A stretch of DNA of 64,000 nt from Dryococelus australis. Taxonomy: Eukaryota > Arthropoda > Insecta > Phasmatodea > Phasmatidae. The position numbers and the translations under genes were made by a program. Shown here one piece after another: positions 21,566 to 33,156 of the stretch. The notes under the pieces are model-generated. The model was not told where the DNA came from, made no database searches, and saw nothing but the letters and a program-made list of their open reading frames with translations. The stretch is taken from NCBI GenBank assembly GCA_029891345.1, contig CM057005.1, forward strand, positions 59,909,760 through 59,973,759. The letters run 5' to 3'. How positions within the stretch are numbered: the first letter of the stretch is position 1; every line of letters starts with the position of its first letter.

Positions 21566-24500
21566 TTAAAAAATACGCAGAAATTCCAAAACATTACCAA
21601 ACATGTCAACAAATTTATCAAATTTATCTAACATTGTTTTCATATCTTTGTTAAAATCCTCTGTTTTTGTGTTATAAATGTATGAATCAGGATCTTGATA
21701 GCACAATTCAATTTTATCACCATATTTTGGTTTTATCACTTTATAATAGAAATAATGCAATATTTCTTTCGACTTGTCCAAAGTGACATGCACACATAAA
21801 TAGGCTTATTACATTTTACAATGGTTTTATTCATATGTAGAGCCTCTAGATTCTCATTAATTATAGTACGTCTTTTGAAATTTGGTATTGATATTAATTT
21901 CTCACATTTTTCTGCATCTGATATTAATCTTATATCTACTCTGTTTCTTATATTTTCCATAGTTTTTCCAAACACAGAATTATTCATGAGATTATAAAAA
22001 TCTTTTTCGAAATCATTTTTTGCAATAGTTCTCATCTCTGTATTCAAATCTATATACTTTCTCAGCCAATAAGAATGATCACATGATAATATTCTACGTA
22101 TTTTAGAAAGTTTAAATCCATTATTTTGGCACTGTTTTAAATTACAATAGTGAATTACAGTACTTTTGTTTGTTATCTAAAGTTGTTAATAATTTAATTG
22201 ATTTGTCTTTGGAACTACCTTATTTTCTGGGCAACATGGAAGATCTTTATGCAAATTATTTAGTTCTTGAGAATACTCTAAATCAACTTCTAATTTATAA
22301 CCATACTCAAAATCGTCCTCCAAATCTAATTTTTTTTCAAATCCAGTAATCTACATAATTTAATGTATAATAAACCCAATCGAATCCAATATATGGCAAA
22401 CATTGAGACATCGCCCAACCATATAAATAATTTGCATTGAAATATGCCAAATAATTTGATTCTTGATTATGATTAAAATCATCTAAATATTTGTTATTAG
22501 CTTTAACATATAGCTTACAGCATTGTGAAATTCCACCTCCAATCCCCTCTTCTACCATTAAAATCATATAATTGTGTAACAAATCCAGTGGTTGTTTAGT
22601 CATTTTTAAAATTGCATCCCACAGTAAACCTGGTGCTGTGAAACCATACAGAATCTAGACCATATGCATTTATACATGTATCTCTAAAATTTTCGAATAT
22701 TTCTGTCGACTGTAGTACATCGCTTTTTAAATATAAAGCATTATATCCTCCTAGATCTTTAATATTAAATTGATTCCATATTTTTAGCATGCTTGTAATC
22801 ATCCTCGCAAATGTCAGATTCGTTTAGTTTATTATAAAATTCACTCTTTGGCGGAAGTTCGGTTTCTTCACATTTTCTCCAACTATCCATATAATCGTTT
22901 GGATTAACTCCTTTTTAAATAAATAAATATATTTGTTATTTTGGAAAATGTTTTTGTGTGTGTTTCATTTGATCTTTACTTAAATTAGATGATAATTTAA
23001 CTAAACTACTGCCCATTAATTAAAATGTGTCTATAAACCTAATTTTTAAATTTTCTATTTTTTTTTCCAAAACTAATAAACTCTTCTTCATTCTTTGTAA
23101 TTAAATTTATATTTTTTAAAATCATATCCTAGCTCTTTAATAAATAAATGAGCATCATACCCAGCTAAATTATGGTAGTAAATTGGTATAAATTTTGGTA
23201 ATTTTAATCGTAGATTACAATTATTACATACGGGATTAATGAATTTTCCACTTATATGATTGTGATGATCTACAATTTTATTTATTTTCCTCCGTATATT
23301 CACATTCACACACAGCACATCTTTTTGATTTACTATATAATATTTCTTCTTTTTTTAGTGGATGCATTGGTTCAATTTGTGAATAAATTTCTCCAATTTC
23401 TTCTCTTTCCCTTTTAATACAATGAATAAACTTTTTATGTGCATCTGGGCCTCAATATACAACTGGAGACGTATAATGACCATAAGCAGATACGTTATAA
23501 TAGCAAAAACGAGACGCTTGTGTAAATGATATTTCGTAGTATATGACTCATCATTCAGCTTTAAATCAATGTTATTTATTTGATCATTAGGAAGATTATA
23601 TCTTTCTTTTAGTACCACATTGTAAAGATCATTATCAATATCATCTTCTGTTAAAACTGGATTATTTTGGACCAATTTAAATTTTTTTATTTCTCTTAAA
23701 TTCGACTTATTTGTTGAAATTTTCTTTAGAATTGATTTCAAGTCTGCATATACCACAAAAGGAACCTTCATTGTATATTTATAATTTTTGAAAAATATTT
23801 GCTCTCCTTTTGAAGGTAATTGAATTTTTACTGCTTCATTTTTTTAAGAGTGTTCTGTGTGCATATTTAATTTCTCTTGAGAATAAAATAATTGAAGACA
23901 CATATCGCATATATAAGTTTTACTTTTTTTTTGTGCTGCAAGTAAATTCGATAAATCTTTAATCCAACATTAATGTGACTTTTTTATCATCTTTAAAATA
24001 AAGTAAATTTATATGCTTATCCATTTTACTTTTTCGTAAGTTGTAATGGATTTTTGGTATATCATCAATTTTAATAGGATATTCATATCTATATATTACT
24101 TTATCGATATCAAGCCCCACATTTTTATATTTGGTTACTCTGTCCTAATTTTTGTCTGCTGGAAAAAATGCAGATTTTACAACCTAAAGGAAGCATTTTT
24201 GATCATTATTTTTAATATTTTGCATGCTTTCTTATTCTTTTTAAATTCAGGCAGTTCTATATATGATGCAGCATTTAATGGATTATACTTATTTATTGCT
24301 AACTGTAATCCAATTATTCTATCTAAAGTCCACCCCGAACCTCTTCTTTGAAATTCCGAAAATTGCGTAATTATTTCTTGTATTATGCATTTATAAATCG
24401 TCTTAATATCTCCTTAATTCAGTATTTTTTATTTTGGTGATTGAAATGTATATAATTATACTTGATTAATTTCTTGCTTACAAGAATTGATATATAATTT

Positions 24501-24960
24501 AATGCCGGTTTTCAACCCTCTAAATGTTCTAAGATGATCGTGTATTTTCTCAAATACCTTATTTTTTTACTGAAGTCAAAAAGTGAATAGCCTGTACTAA
24601 CTTAAATGTATTTTCAATGTTATATGTTGATATCCTACTTCTAAAAGCTTTATTAACTAAGTAATTTTTATTGGTTTCCTTATTTCTTTTACAAACGAAA
24701 ACATCAGTGGAATAAGGGAAATTTTTTTCAATTCGTTTTTATCTTGTTTATATAATTCATTGATATCAGCATCAGATAAAGGTAAATTTGTAAGATTTTT
24801 CTTTGTTATCCATTCTGTTACCTGCTTACTTTTATCTCTAGGTTGTACGAAAACATTAGTAGAAAATGGGAATATTTATTTAATTCCTTTTTCTCGTGTT
24901 TATGTATATTTTTGACTTGTGAAAAGGGTAAATTGCTACAATTCTTTTTTCTTTGATAAT
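21566..24960 (-). pseudogene. protein-primed family B DNA polymerase (DNA_pol_B_2 type), decayed
   Basis: Collinear fragments on the minus strand carry this polymerase class from N to C terminus. They include an N-terminal block (24654-24568, FRSRISTYNIENTF), a block near 24360 (GSGWTLDRII), and 23771-23355 (MKVPFVVYADLKSILKKI, start of the exonuclease region). Next come 23318-23088 (DHHNHISGKF, then YYHNLAGYDAHLFIKEL), 22802-22596 (FNIKDLGGY, DVLQSTEIFENFRD), 22603-22337 (motif A region), 22047-21736 (NLMNNSVFGKTMENIRNR, motif B) and 21793-21566 (motif C region). At least five frame changes and several stops separate them. Motif A has Asn where the catalytic Asp belongs (YFNANYLYGWAM), and motif C reads QDPDS. 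In life such enzymes copy linear DNA from a protein primer in Maverick/Polinton elements, adintoviruses and linear plasmids. No integrase, packaging ATPase, protease or capsid frame was seen nearby, so the parent element is unidentified. Confidence 0.88.
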
Positions 24961-25199
24961 TTAATATTCTTGGTAAATTAAATGAAACCTAACTACATTT
25001 CCTTAGATTATAATAATATGGAATTTGTAATTATTTACCAACACCTGTCAACTTTCCAATTATCATTCCGCTCAACACACTAGTTATCTAAGAAGCCTCC
25101 ATATTTGTTTATTTATAAGAAATAAAAATTGATAAACGTTTTAAAATAAAGAAATGAAGAAATATAAAACATAATGAAAATACTGAAATGAAGTGCTTA

Positions 25200-25859
25200 A
25201 ATTATTGTTAGTAAATTTTTAAAATATTTAACTTCTGTGATAATATTTCTCACTACAGCATATTTTTGCATATTATTGAATGTTTGTCTTTAGTGTTTTT
25301 ATTAATAAAAATATTTTTATAGATTTATTCTCATTACAAAGTGTGCATTTGTGCATGTTTTGTTGGATAATTGGCATTCTGAATTCCATTAAGAATATCT
25401 ATAGATGTATTGTATGATTTAGTTTTTTTTTATGCTCTTTGAGGTATATAATACCAACATATTTTCCACACTCACATAATATTTTCTCATTAAAACATTC
25501 TTTACATTTTGTTGTATGTTTGTCTATAGTCGCTTTATGAGGATAAAATGAATTGCTAGATTTATTCTCATTACATACTACACATGTCTTGGTTGAATAA
25601 TAATGTCGAATTTATTTGTATTGTACGATTTACTATTTTTATGCTTTTTGAGATATAGTTTAGAAACATATTTTCCACATTCACATAGTATGTTTTCTTT
25701 TTTTTTTTTTTACTCGTATTGATTTTTGGCATATTGAGCAGAACATTTTTTACAGGTGTTAATATGTTTATCTTTTGTGTGCTTATGTGTTGCAAAACAT
25801 TCAATGTTTAATACTTTGCCACATTTTTTACATTGCTTAGCTATGGTATTATTTTCCAT
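25200..25859 (-). pseudogene. tandem Cys/His (zinc-finger-like) module protein, broken
   Basis: Starting at an ATG (25859), the minus strand encodes repeating modules of about 80 codons. They begin at Cys codons 25832, 25584 and 25347 (spacings 248 and 237 bp). Module pattern: CxxC, about 17 residues, His-rich stretch, a second CxxC (CKKC, CKEC), then CECGKYVSKLYLKKHK or CECGKYVGIIYLKEHK. The spacing of Cys and His pairs suggests zinc-binding units. A poly-A slip in the coding strand (poly-T at 25697-25711) and stops break the frame. Module 3 is degenerate. It lies upstream of the polymerase fragments in the same direction, so it may be a companion gene of the same element. I do not know its function. 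Confidence 0.65.
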
Positions 25860-25980
25860 TTCGAGCATAATTTTCGTTGTATTTATTAAGAAAATTAATT
25901 TATTAAGAGAATGAAAGAATATTTTTCTTTAATAATTAGTTTCTTTATAAATTACACAAAACAAAAAAAAAATTAAATCT

Positions 25981-26262
25981 CTCCTCAAGAAGTTGAACAA
26001 TTCGTATGAATTGACTAAACTACGAGATCTAGAAAAAATAAATGGTTTACTGCTACGGATTTTGAAATTTATTAATCTAATGTTGGTTAAAAAAATTAAT
26101 TACACTCTAGATGGCAAGTTTAAAAGATCATTACCAGAGCGCTATGTGAAGATACTCGATAAAAATGCTTTAAAACTAATAAATGAGAAGGAAGTTTTTT
26201 ACCATATAGAGGTTCAAAAGAACTGAAAAATGGAAAGTCTTTGCATGATATAGAGTTCTCTT
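25981..26262 (+). pseudogene. small divergent frame next to the polymerase locus
   Basis: One frame covers 25993-26226 (77 codons), with NNSYELTKLRDLEK near the start and LPERYVKILDKNALKLI further on. A +1 or -1 shift near 26205 opens a second frame that continues as YRGSKELKNGKSLHDIEFS to a stop near 26264. The continuation across the shift looks like one short protein with one frameshift. It is transcribed away from the Cys/His and polymerase frames. From memory, short proteins of this kind accompany such polymerases in invertebrate genomes, but I cannot name the family or its role. Confidence 0.4.
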
Positions 26263-26264
26263 AG

Positions 26265-27210
26265 AAAAATATATAAATTTCTATTAGTTTGGATATTTTT
26301 CATTTAATTTGCTGTATTTAGCTTTCATATTTAGCTTAGAATTGCTTGATTTAGATTTCTCGCTTGCAAAATTATCGTTTCTAGAAAACATGGAAAAGTG
26401 ATTGAAAAGCGAGAAATTTGCTCGATTTTAGCTTAAAATTTAATGTTTTTTAAGGTAGTAAAAAGCCTGCACGCCATTTAAAAAAAAAGTGGTAAATTTG
26501 CTTGGTTTTCGCTTGATTATGGGGCAAATTTGCTTGTTTTTTTTCAAGAGTGCGTAAGTTCTTAAATTTCAGAACATGATTTTGGAGCAAAAAAAACCCT
26601 TAATTTTGGAGTAAAATTGCTTGATATTTTGATGAAAATGTGAGATGAGCCAGGACCCACCTTTTACATATACTAGTATGTAGTTCCACAGTAATGCATC
26701 ACTGTGGTAAAATAAGCTGGAGAGAAAAAAAAAGTACACAAAAATATTCTCATATTTTAATGACTCTTGCTATACAAATAACCTGGACGTACAACGGAGA
26801 TAACAAAGAATAAAGTGTTTATTTCAGTGTTCTTTCATTACAATAAACTTTCCACATTAAATTATCGTTTCGCTGTAACCACAGGGCTAGGTGGTAGGCC
26901 TATGCCTACTCAAAGCGTAAAGCATATATCAAGATGTTATCACATATTATAGGTATAAATTTGCTTAGAAGTGTGTAACCTCAACAGAGTGAAGGTGTAG
27001 ATAATGGAGAACTATCTTGTCCAAGAATCGTGCCTCCTGTGGTGTGTGTGGGTATCAATTACTGCCTCTCGCTGGCCTCAAGCTTACGTAACTTTGATAA
27101 AAGTTTTTCTTCTTCTTCTTCTTTTCAGTTTAGTTAACTCGGGGAAAGCCCTCCTCGAAAGCCCCAGTGACAAGAAAATGTGAAGAAAATGTGAAGAAAA
27201 AAGGGAAGAA
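26265..27210. other. AT-rich, no gene recognised
   Basis: 26290-26640 is rich in short repeats of TTGCTTGATTT, CGCTTG and GCGAGAAAT in both orientations, which may be the end of a diverged element. A CTT run lies at 27105-27124. Nothing else is recognisable. Confidence 0.4.
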
Positions 27211-27214
27211 AATA

Positions 27215-27874
27215 CACTGTTAAAAATTTACGTATATTTACGGAGTGTTTTACGGAAATGTACAGTGTACATACGGAAAGACAATCCGTTATGGCGACAA
27301 ACGGAGTTAAGTCCGTAAATACAAAATGCGAAAAATCTCCGTATTCCCTTTGGCTTCGAGTTACGGGTCGGACAGTGCCGATTCTACACGAAGCTTTCTT
27401 CGCCACTGTAACAAGAAAATTATTGTTTCTGCGGCAGTTAAGGTTATCCACGTGACTATGGGCTAGTCTTTCAGACATTACAAAATAGCATCAGGTGTCT
27501 GTAACATTTGGCAACACTAAAAATACGCTAAATTTAACAGATACCGAATCTTTGCTGTAGTATTTTGAATACAAATATTAAAGTTATACCACAAATTTCA
27601 AGTGAGAGTTGTAGGTGAATGGTTCAAACCTCGCTTAAATTCTAAATATTTTAACTTCTTTAATATCATTTTTTATGCATGGTAGAACACCCACATAACG
27701 AAAATTAAAGACATTTTCATTGTCTCTTTTTATTTTAAACGGAAAGCACAGAAAACTAACTTGGAAATTAACTGAAAGGTTCCGTGAAATTTACGGAAAG
27801 TCCGTTTCTGAATATCAACGTGTCCATAATTTTACGGAGAGTTTACGGACACTTTGGATAAATTTTTACCAGTA
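27215..27874. mobile_element. TIR element with TTACGG subterminal repeats, 660 bp
   Basis: The left end CACTGTTAAAAATTTACG faces the reverse complement of the right end, TACTGGTAAAAATTTATCC (about 16 of 18 bases agree). Both flanks carry several TTACGG/CCGTAA copies, such as ATATTTACGGAGTGTTTTACGG-like spacing on the left and TTTTACGGAGAGTTTACGG on the right. This arrangement is typical of transposase-binding subterminal repeats. No transposase frame. Target duplication not determined. Confidence 0.6.
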
Positions 27875-28093
27875 CATTTCCCCTAAAATGAAGGAAATTC
27901 TTTTTAACGGTGTACTCGTTAGTGGTTACGAAAACTGCTTTGTTGGTGCTTTCTCGGTTTAGATTTTTTTTAAAATGGTTTTTCCTAAATGTCTCCAGGC
28001 CATAGCTGATTCCTTCTCCGATCCTGTCGTAGAAACGCTGATCCATACTTATTTATCAAAGCCCATAACTTTCAAAACACTTGTGAGCACAAC

Positions 28094-28520
28094 TATAACC
28101 TATTCGCTGTATAGTCACACTCATTGACTCAAACCTTTGAAAAATCACCCCATACATGGTGTGTTCTGTTTTTTCCTAATTATGTCATGTGCTACAAGCA
28201 TTTTATACTTGTACCAAATAAATGTATCACATTTTTGGTTAAAATTAACTTTTACTTAGGCTATTTTTTATCTTTACATTATATACTTTATTTGTATTAA
28301 TATGGATGTAACAGAGAGATAAAAAAATGTGTGTTGGTAATACCTAGTAAGAAATAGTTCTTATGCTAAATAATGATAAATGAAGTACGTACTAATGGGT
28401 GCCTTGTACCGTCATTATAATGTTTTAAATTTAATTAAGCTTTGATTGCATCAAGCGAAAGCATAGCCTGGAAATATAACATCATCACGGCTTCAGAAAA
28501 GTTGAAAATTTTGCTGTTAG
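28094..28520 (-). mobile_element. MITE family B, copy 5
   Basis: Reverse copy, diverged. It starts TATAACCTATTCGCTG, includes CATACATGGTGTGTTC and GTAATACCTAGTAAGAAATA, and ends near ATCACGGCTTCAGAAAAG. The outermost right tip is lost. Confidence 0.7.
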
Positions 28521-31363
28521 TATCACAACATTTTTTTTTTTTTTGCAGCGACTGACAAACACGTTATTGCCTACCAACAAACTGAATTTGTCAGTTACGA
28601 CGAAAGTCCTTTTGTGGTTTGCCACTAAATACTGAAACGACAAGAAAAAGTGTTGGTTCATACAACAATTTTTGCGAGGTTTTTACTAACAACGAACAAC
28701 ATATTTTAATAGCCACAAATTTTCTTTTTTTTTCACTCTATGAATATAAATTAATGTAAATAAGTATGAGATTGAATATGCAGCGTATTCAGAGCCAAAT
28801 GGGAAACAAAATTTTTGGCTTTGTATTAATCAGTGTATTCGCGATAAATGTAATGAGATTTGAAAATGTTTCAAATGTAGCATTCGTAAAGTTGTCTATC
28901 TGTAAAATATGACGTCATGAAACTTTGTGTAAATCAGACATAATTAAGAAATCCGACAACATTCATTGCCTTACAGTTTCTCGAGTGTGGCATTTAATTT
29001 ATAAATTATCTTTGCAATGTTCTATTGACCCATTTTTTCTTGTAATCTCATTAAAATTATTTTAATATTAATGTTATCATTGTTGTAATTATAAATGAAT
29101 CAAATTTATAAACAAATTATTTAAGTAAATAAATATTCACAGCAAGTGCATATTTATTTTAATTGAAAAGAAGCACTCGTTCCATAATTTTTGTGGGTAA
29201 CTCGTAATAAAAAAAAATGTGTCGGAGACTCGCAATACACATCAAAATTTACCCCTTCACGGACATCATTTTCAGAAATATTATAAACAACAATTTCAAT
29301 TAAAACAAATTGATTTTTATTTAAAATATATGTATAGGTATATCCATATTTTTAGTCGTAAAATTTGTAGTTGTCTTCTGTACGCGGCATCTCAGTTTTA
29401 ATGGCACTGATCGACAAAATGTCTTTATTTTTATCGTTGTGAATATCCGGAATTTTAAATATATTTTGAAGGGGTTTCTTTCAGTGATTTTATATTTCAG
29501 TTGACAAATCATCATATACAGCACTAGTTAACACAATGCTTAGTTTTCGAGAGAAAAAAAATTGACTGGTTTTCTAATTATAACGTATAAAAACCACAAA
29601 CTCAGTACTGTACATAGGTCTATGCAAAAATAATAGCTATACAATAATTGTTAAAATTTTATTGTTAAAACCTCTATACAAAACAAATTAAAAAAAAAAA
29701 AACTTTCTTTTAATCGAATTTCGTTTTTTTTAAGCTACTGTAAAAATGTAATTTTAAAATGGTTAACATTTGAAATGGCTCATTTGTTTACTCGAGAACC
29801 GTTCACCAAAGTGTTTTTGCATCAAAGCAATGTTTTTTCTTATGTAGATATTATTACTATTCATAATAATCGATAAACACCCACGGGTATCTCACTGTTG
29901 TTGTTTAAAGTTTCTTGACGTCCATTGGTCGAGAGCGTCAAGCATCAAAGAAATTATAGAACCGGTCCAAATGTTTAATGGAAACAGAAGCCATCCAAGT
30001 TTCTCAGACAGATATGGCGGCGTTTATGACGTTTCGATGACGTCACAACTGTCCAACTTTATTTGACCGGACGCATTGGAAGCAGTTTGAGACGGGAAAA
30101 TTCGACAGTGTGACAGTTTGTTTACGCAGCAATAAGGGTGGTGTTGGCCCGCACTCCGTGGCGAAGGGTACAAACGACCGGACGTCAGGTCAGGGTCGAG
30201 CGATGGAGAAGTCCTAGAGGCGAAGACGTTCGTTTCCGCGCCGACCTTGGACGCCGCTCGCCAAAGGGACTGTGGACGACGGACGCGGGCCAACTGCTGG
30301 GCAGTGCCGCCGACCGCAGTATCATTATACTGTTGGCAAATACTATAGAGACTGAAGGCCCTTACACGATTGAAAACTTTTAACATTCGACTTTTAACAT
30401 CTGACTTTACGTTTGCTTTCCGACATGTTGTTTCTTGTGGAGCTTTACACAGTGGAACTGTCAGAGGTAAATTCAAGCATCTTGACTTTACGATTTCGAA
30501 AGTGAGAGAATCTAACAGAGGTTATGTGGAAAGTGCGTTATTTTATTATAGGGCGATTTTAATCTCGGTATATTATACAAAGCTCGTTTTAAATTATATA
30601 AATGGAAATCAAATATAACGTGAAGAAGAAATATATGGATTGATATATTTTAATAAAGTAAACAAATGAGTTTTTTGTTTTGAAATCAACTTGTAATATA
30701 AATTTTAACCCTATATTTAAGAAAAGGTACGTAAAATGCATTCTTGTATAATATCATAATTATTTACATAATAAGATATACATTTTTACGAAGCTCACAG
30801 AACCGATTCTCAGTTGTCTGAACTCTGACTTTACAATTGTATTGTGTATTGGTGGTTTCGTCAGAGGAAAGGAAATGTAAAGTCAAATGCTAAAGTTTTC
30901 TATTGTGTAAGAAGCTTTATACCGGACAGCTGGCGATTTTCCGTGCGAAAAGTGATTGTGCTGCACTCCGGCTTGAGGTGGCGTAACATTGGTTAACAAT
31001 TACCGTCGTGCGTTTTAGACTGGGAATTGCTTATTTCTTATTTAGTTTGAATGATTTAATTGATTCACGTTCATTGAATTACCGTGGCAGGTGGCATTTG
31101 AGCTGTCAATAATTGTTTCAGTTACACTATTAGTTCTGCAAAATCTATTCCATTTTCGGACTTGCTTTTCCACTAACAAATATCTTTGTAATATTTTTAT
31201 TTGTTATTTCCAGCACATACAACACGTCAAACACAAGTTTCCGAAGCTTGACATTCATGTTGTGGTATAAATACTTTAGTAAAAAAAAAAACTTACGTTA
31301 AAATTGGAAATAAAAAAGGGAGTGTGGCAGATGCCAAACCCCCCCTCCCCCCTTGACGACTGA

Positions 31364-31396
<33 letters not shown>

Positions 31397-32384
31397 GTCA
31401 AAACAAGATGCCTAGATCGAACACAGGACAGTAAAACAAGAATATATGGCATTAATATGACCTTGATTTAAGAAAAGGGAAATGATAAATATTTATGATT
31501 CATTTTCCCTTGCTGTTTGGGACTACAAAATTGTGTGGATCACAAGCACACAATCAGCAGAATAGCAGCTTTCAAGAAGCGAATTTCCAACAATGTCCAA
31601 CAATGCGTGGGAACTAAAACTGTTTACTTTAAATTCTTGATACTCGTACGCTGGAGATGCCCATTAAATCGGTATTTAGCTGGAGAGACTTCTCATACTT
31701 GCTAAAGCAACAAATTTGGTTCTATCAATTTTTATTTTTGTAATGCGGAAGGTCACTAATGTTGTTTTTAGAACATAATTCTCATACAAAAATTACAAAC
31801 ACAATAGTATTAATTCGCGATAAATGTTACGAAACAGTATGTCAAAAACGTCTGTGTGTTGTATGTTAGGTATTAGGCCTAGTGAGGGAAAACAAGCATA
31901 TATTTTTAATGTATTTCTGTATCATACACACATGTACCGAAATTAAAAACAAATCATGTTTAGTCACGGTGTGTTTCAGATCTTCAGATGCGTCCCGAAC
32001 ATTACAAGATACATTTTACAGTAATTATTATAAAGACTGTAGCGTTCAATTGTTATTCGAGATTTTCGGTATTAAATACCACCTTTTTTTTTAATCTAAG
32101 CTACTGGACACGCATTAAGACACATGTACTACAATATAAAATAAAAAGAAAAATGTTCCAAGCAAAATACTTTGCAAGACTACTGCATTTCACGCACAAA
32201 TGCACTGTTATGTCCACTGTGCGTATACACAGATTCAAAGTTCGCGGGTGTTTGCCACCTCAAGCCGCTAGGTTCGCTGCTGCTGTTCACACGCTCGCCC
32301 GTGTTCGTGTACAGCTGTCCGGTGTTAGCCTCTGTTGTATTTGCTATTAGTGGCATAGTTTTAGCATGGTTGTCGCACATCTGG
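28521..32384. other. no recognisable gene; CpG-richer patch at 30054-30330
   Basis: Long AT-rich stretch. 30054-30330 has higher GC and many CpG, with frames on both strands (up to 150 codons, 30024-30476 minus) but no domain; it could be a promoter-like or ancient exonic patch. A TC/CA microsatellite lies at 31362-31396 and a poly-C run at 31340-31352. The frame at 31988-32350 is not recognisable. Confidence 0.5.
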
Positions 32385-32772
32385 GAAACCTGGAAAACAG
32401 GGAACAGTCAGGGAATTTGAAAACTGTCAGGGAAATCAGGGAAATGCCATGAAATTTCGAAGAAATTAGCTAAATGTCAGGGAATTCTGTGATATGCATG
32501 CTATATTCGGCAGTTTTATCATCAATCATTCACCACTACGAGAATCGCGTAATATTGTTTTGATGATTGGAGATAAAATTCTTATGCATTTTTCTTTGCA
32601 ATCTATCTAGAGAACAATTTTTTTTTAAATCGGAGTAGTATTTTGGTGTAAAGGAGTGTTATAGGGGAAAGGCGTCAATCCTTACAGAAGAAAAAATGTT
32701 AGCTAAAGGTCAGGGAGAAAAGATTATTTTTGTGTGGAAATCAGGGAAATGTCAGGGAATCAGGCAACCCTG
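32385..32772. repeat. cluster of TCAGGGAA motifs
   Basis: TCAGGGAA or a close variant occurs about seven times (near 32407, 32427, 32437, 32478, 32708, 32741 and 32752), often as GTCAGGGAAATCAGGGAAAT. All copies are in the same orientation. This resembles a dispersed repeat family, but I found no terminal structure. Confidence 0.55.
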
Positions 32773-32780
32773 GATTCAGC

Positions 32781-33148
32781 CATAAACTAAAGACGAGGTA
32801 GACCGATCTCGTTGGCTGCGCACAACCAATTTCCGTGTCCCATCATTGTTCTGTTATTCTGCCATAGCGATTAGCAAAACTGTGTCAATTGGATTTGAGG
32901 ATATAACTAAATAGTAAACAGGTGATTTAAGGTGTTGGCGTACTTCCTGTAACCGATTTGTAATGAAGTTCGATTAAGTTCAAATTTGTAAAAGTATTTT
33001 ATTTCTATAAAAGTGCTTGTATTTTGAAAATTACGACATATAAACAAACTCGTTCACCGCCGTTGACCATGTGACTTTGACAGTTGTATACTTTGGGAGT
33101 AGGTCAATGTTGGTTACATGCGCAGGTCTACCTCATCTTTAGTCTATG
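32781..33148 (+). mobile_element. TIR element with 8-bp duplication (P/hAT-like MITE), copy 1
   Basis: Inverted ends of about 24 bp: left CATAAACTAAAGACGAGGTA, right reverse complement CATAGACTAAAGATGAGGTA, both continuing GACC. Flanks GATTCAGC (32773-32780) and GTTTCAGC (33149-33156) match at 7 of 8 positions, so an 8-bp target duplication is likely. It has no coding frame and is 368 bp long. A second copy begins at 63848. Confidence 0.82.
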
Positions 33149-33156
33149 GTTTCAGC

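Noticed and set aside
24046-24351. 101-codon plus-strand frame
   Set aside because: It is antisense to the N-terminal part of the decayed polymerase, whose minus-strand reading is recognisable.
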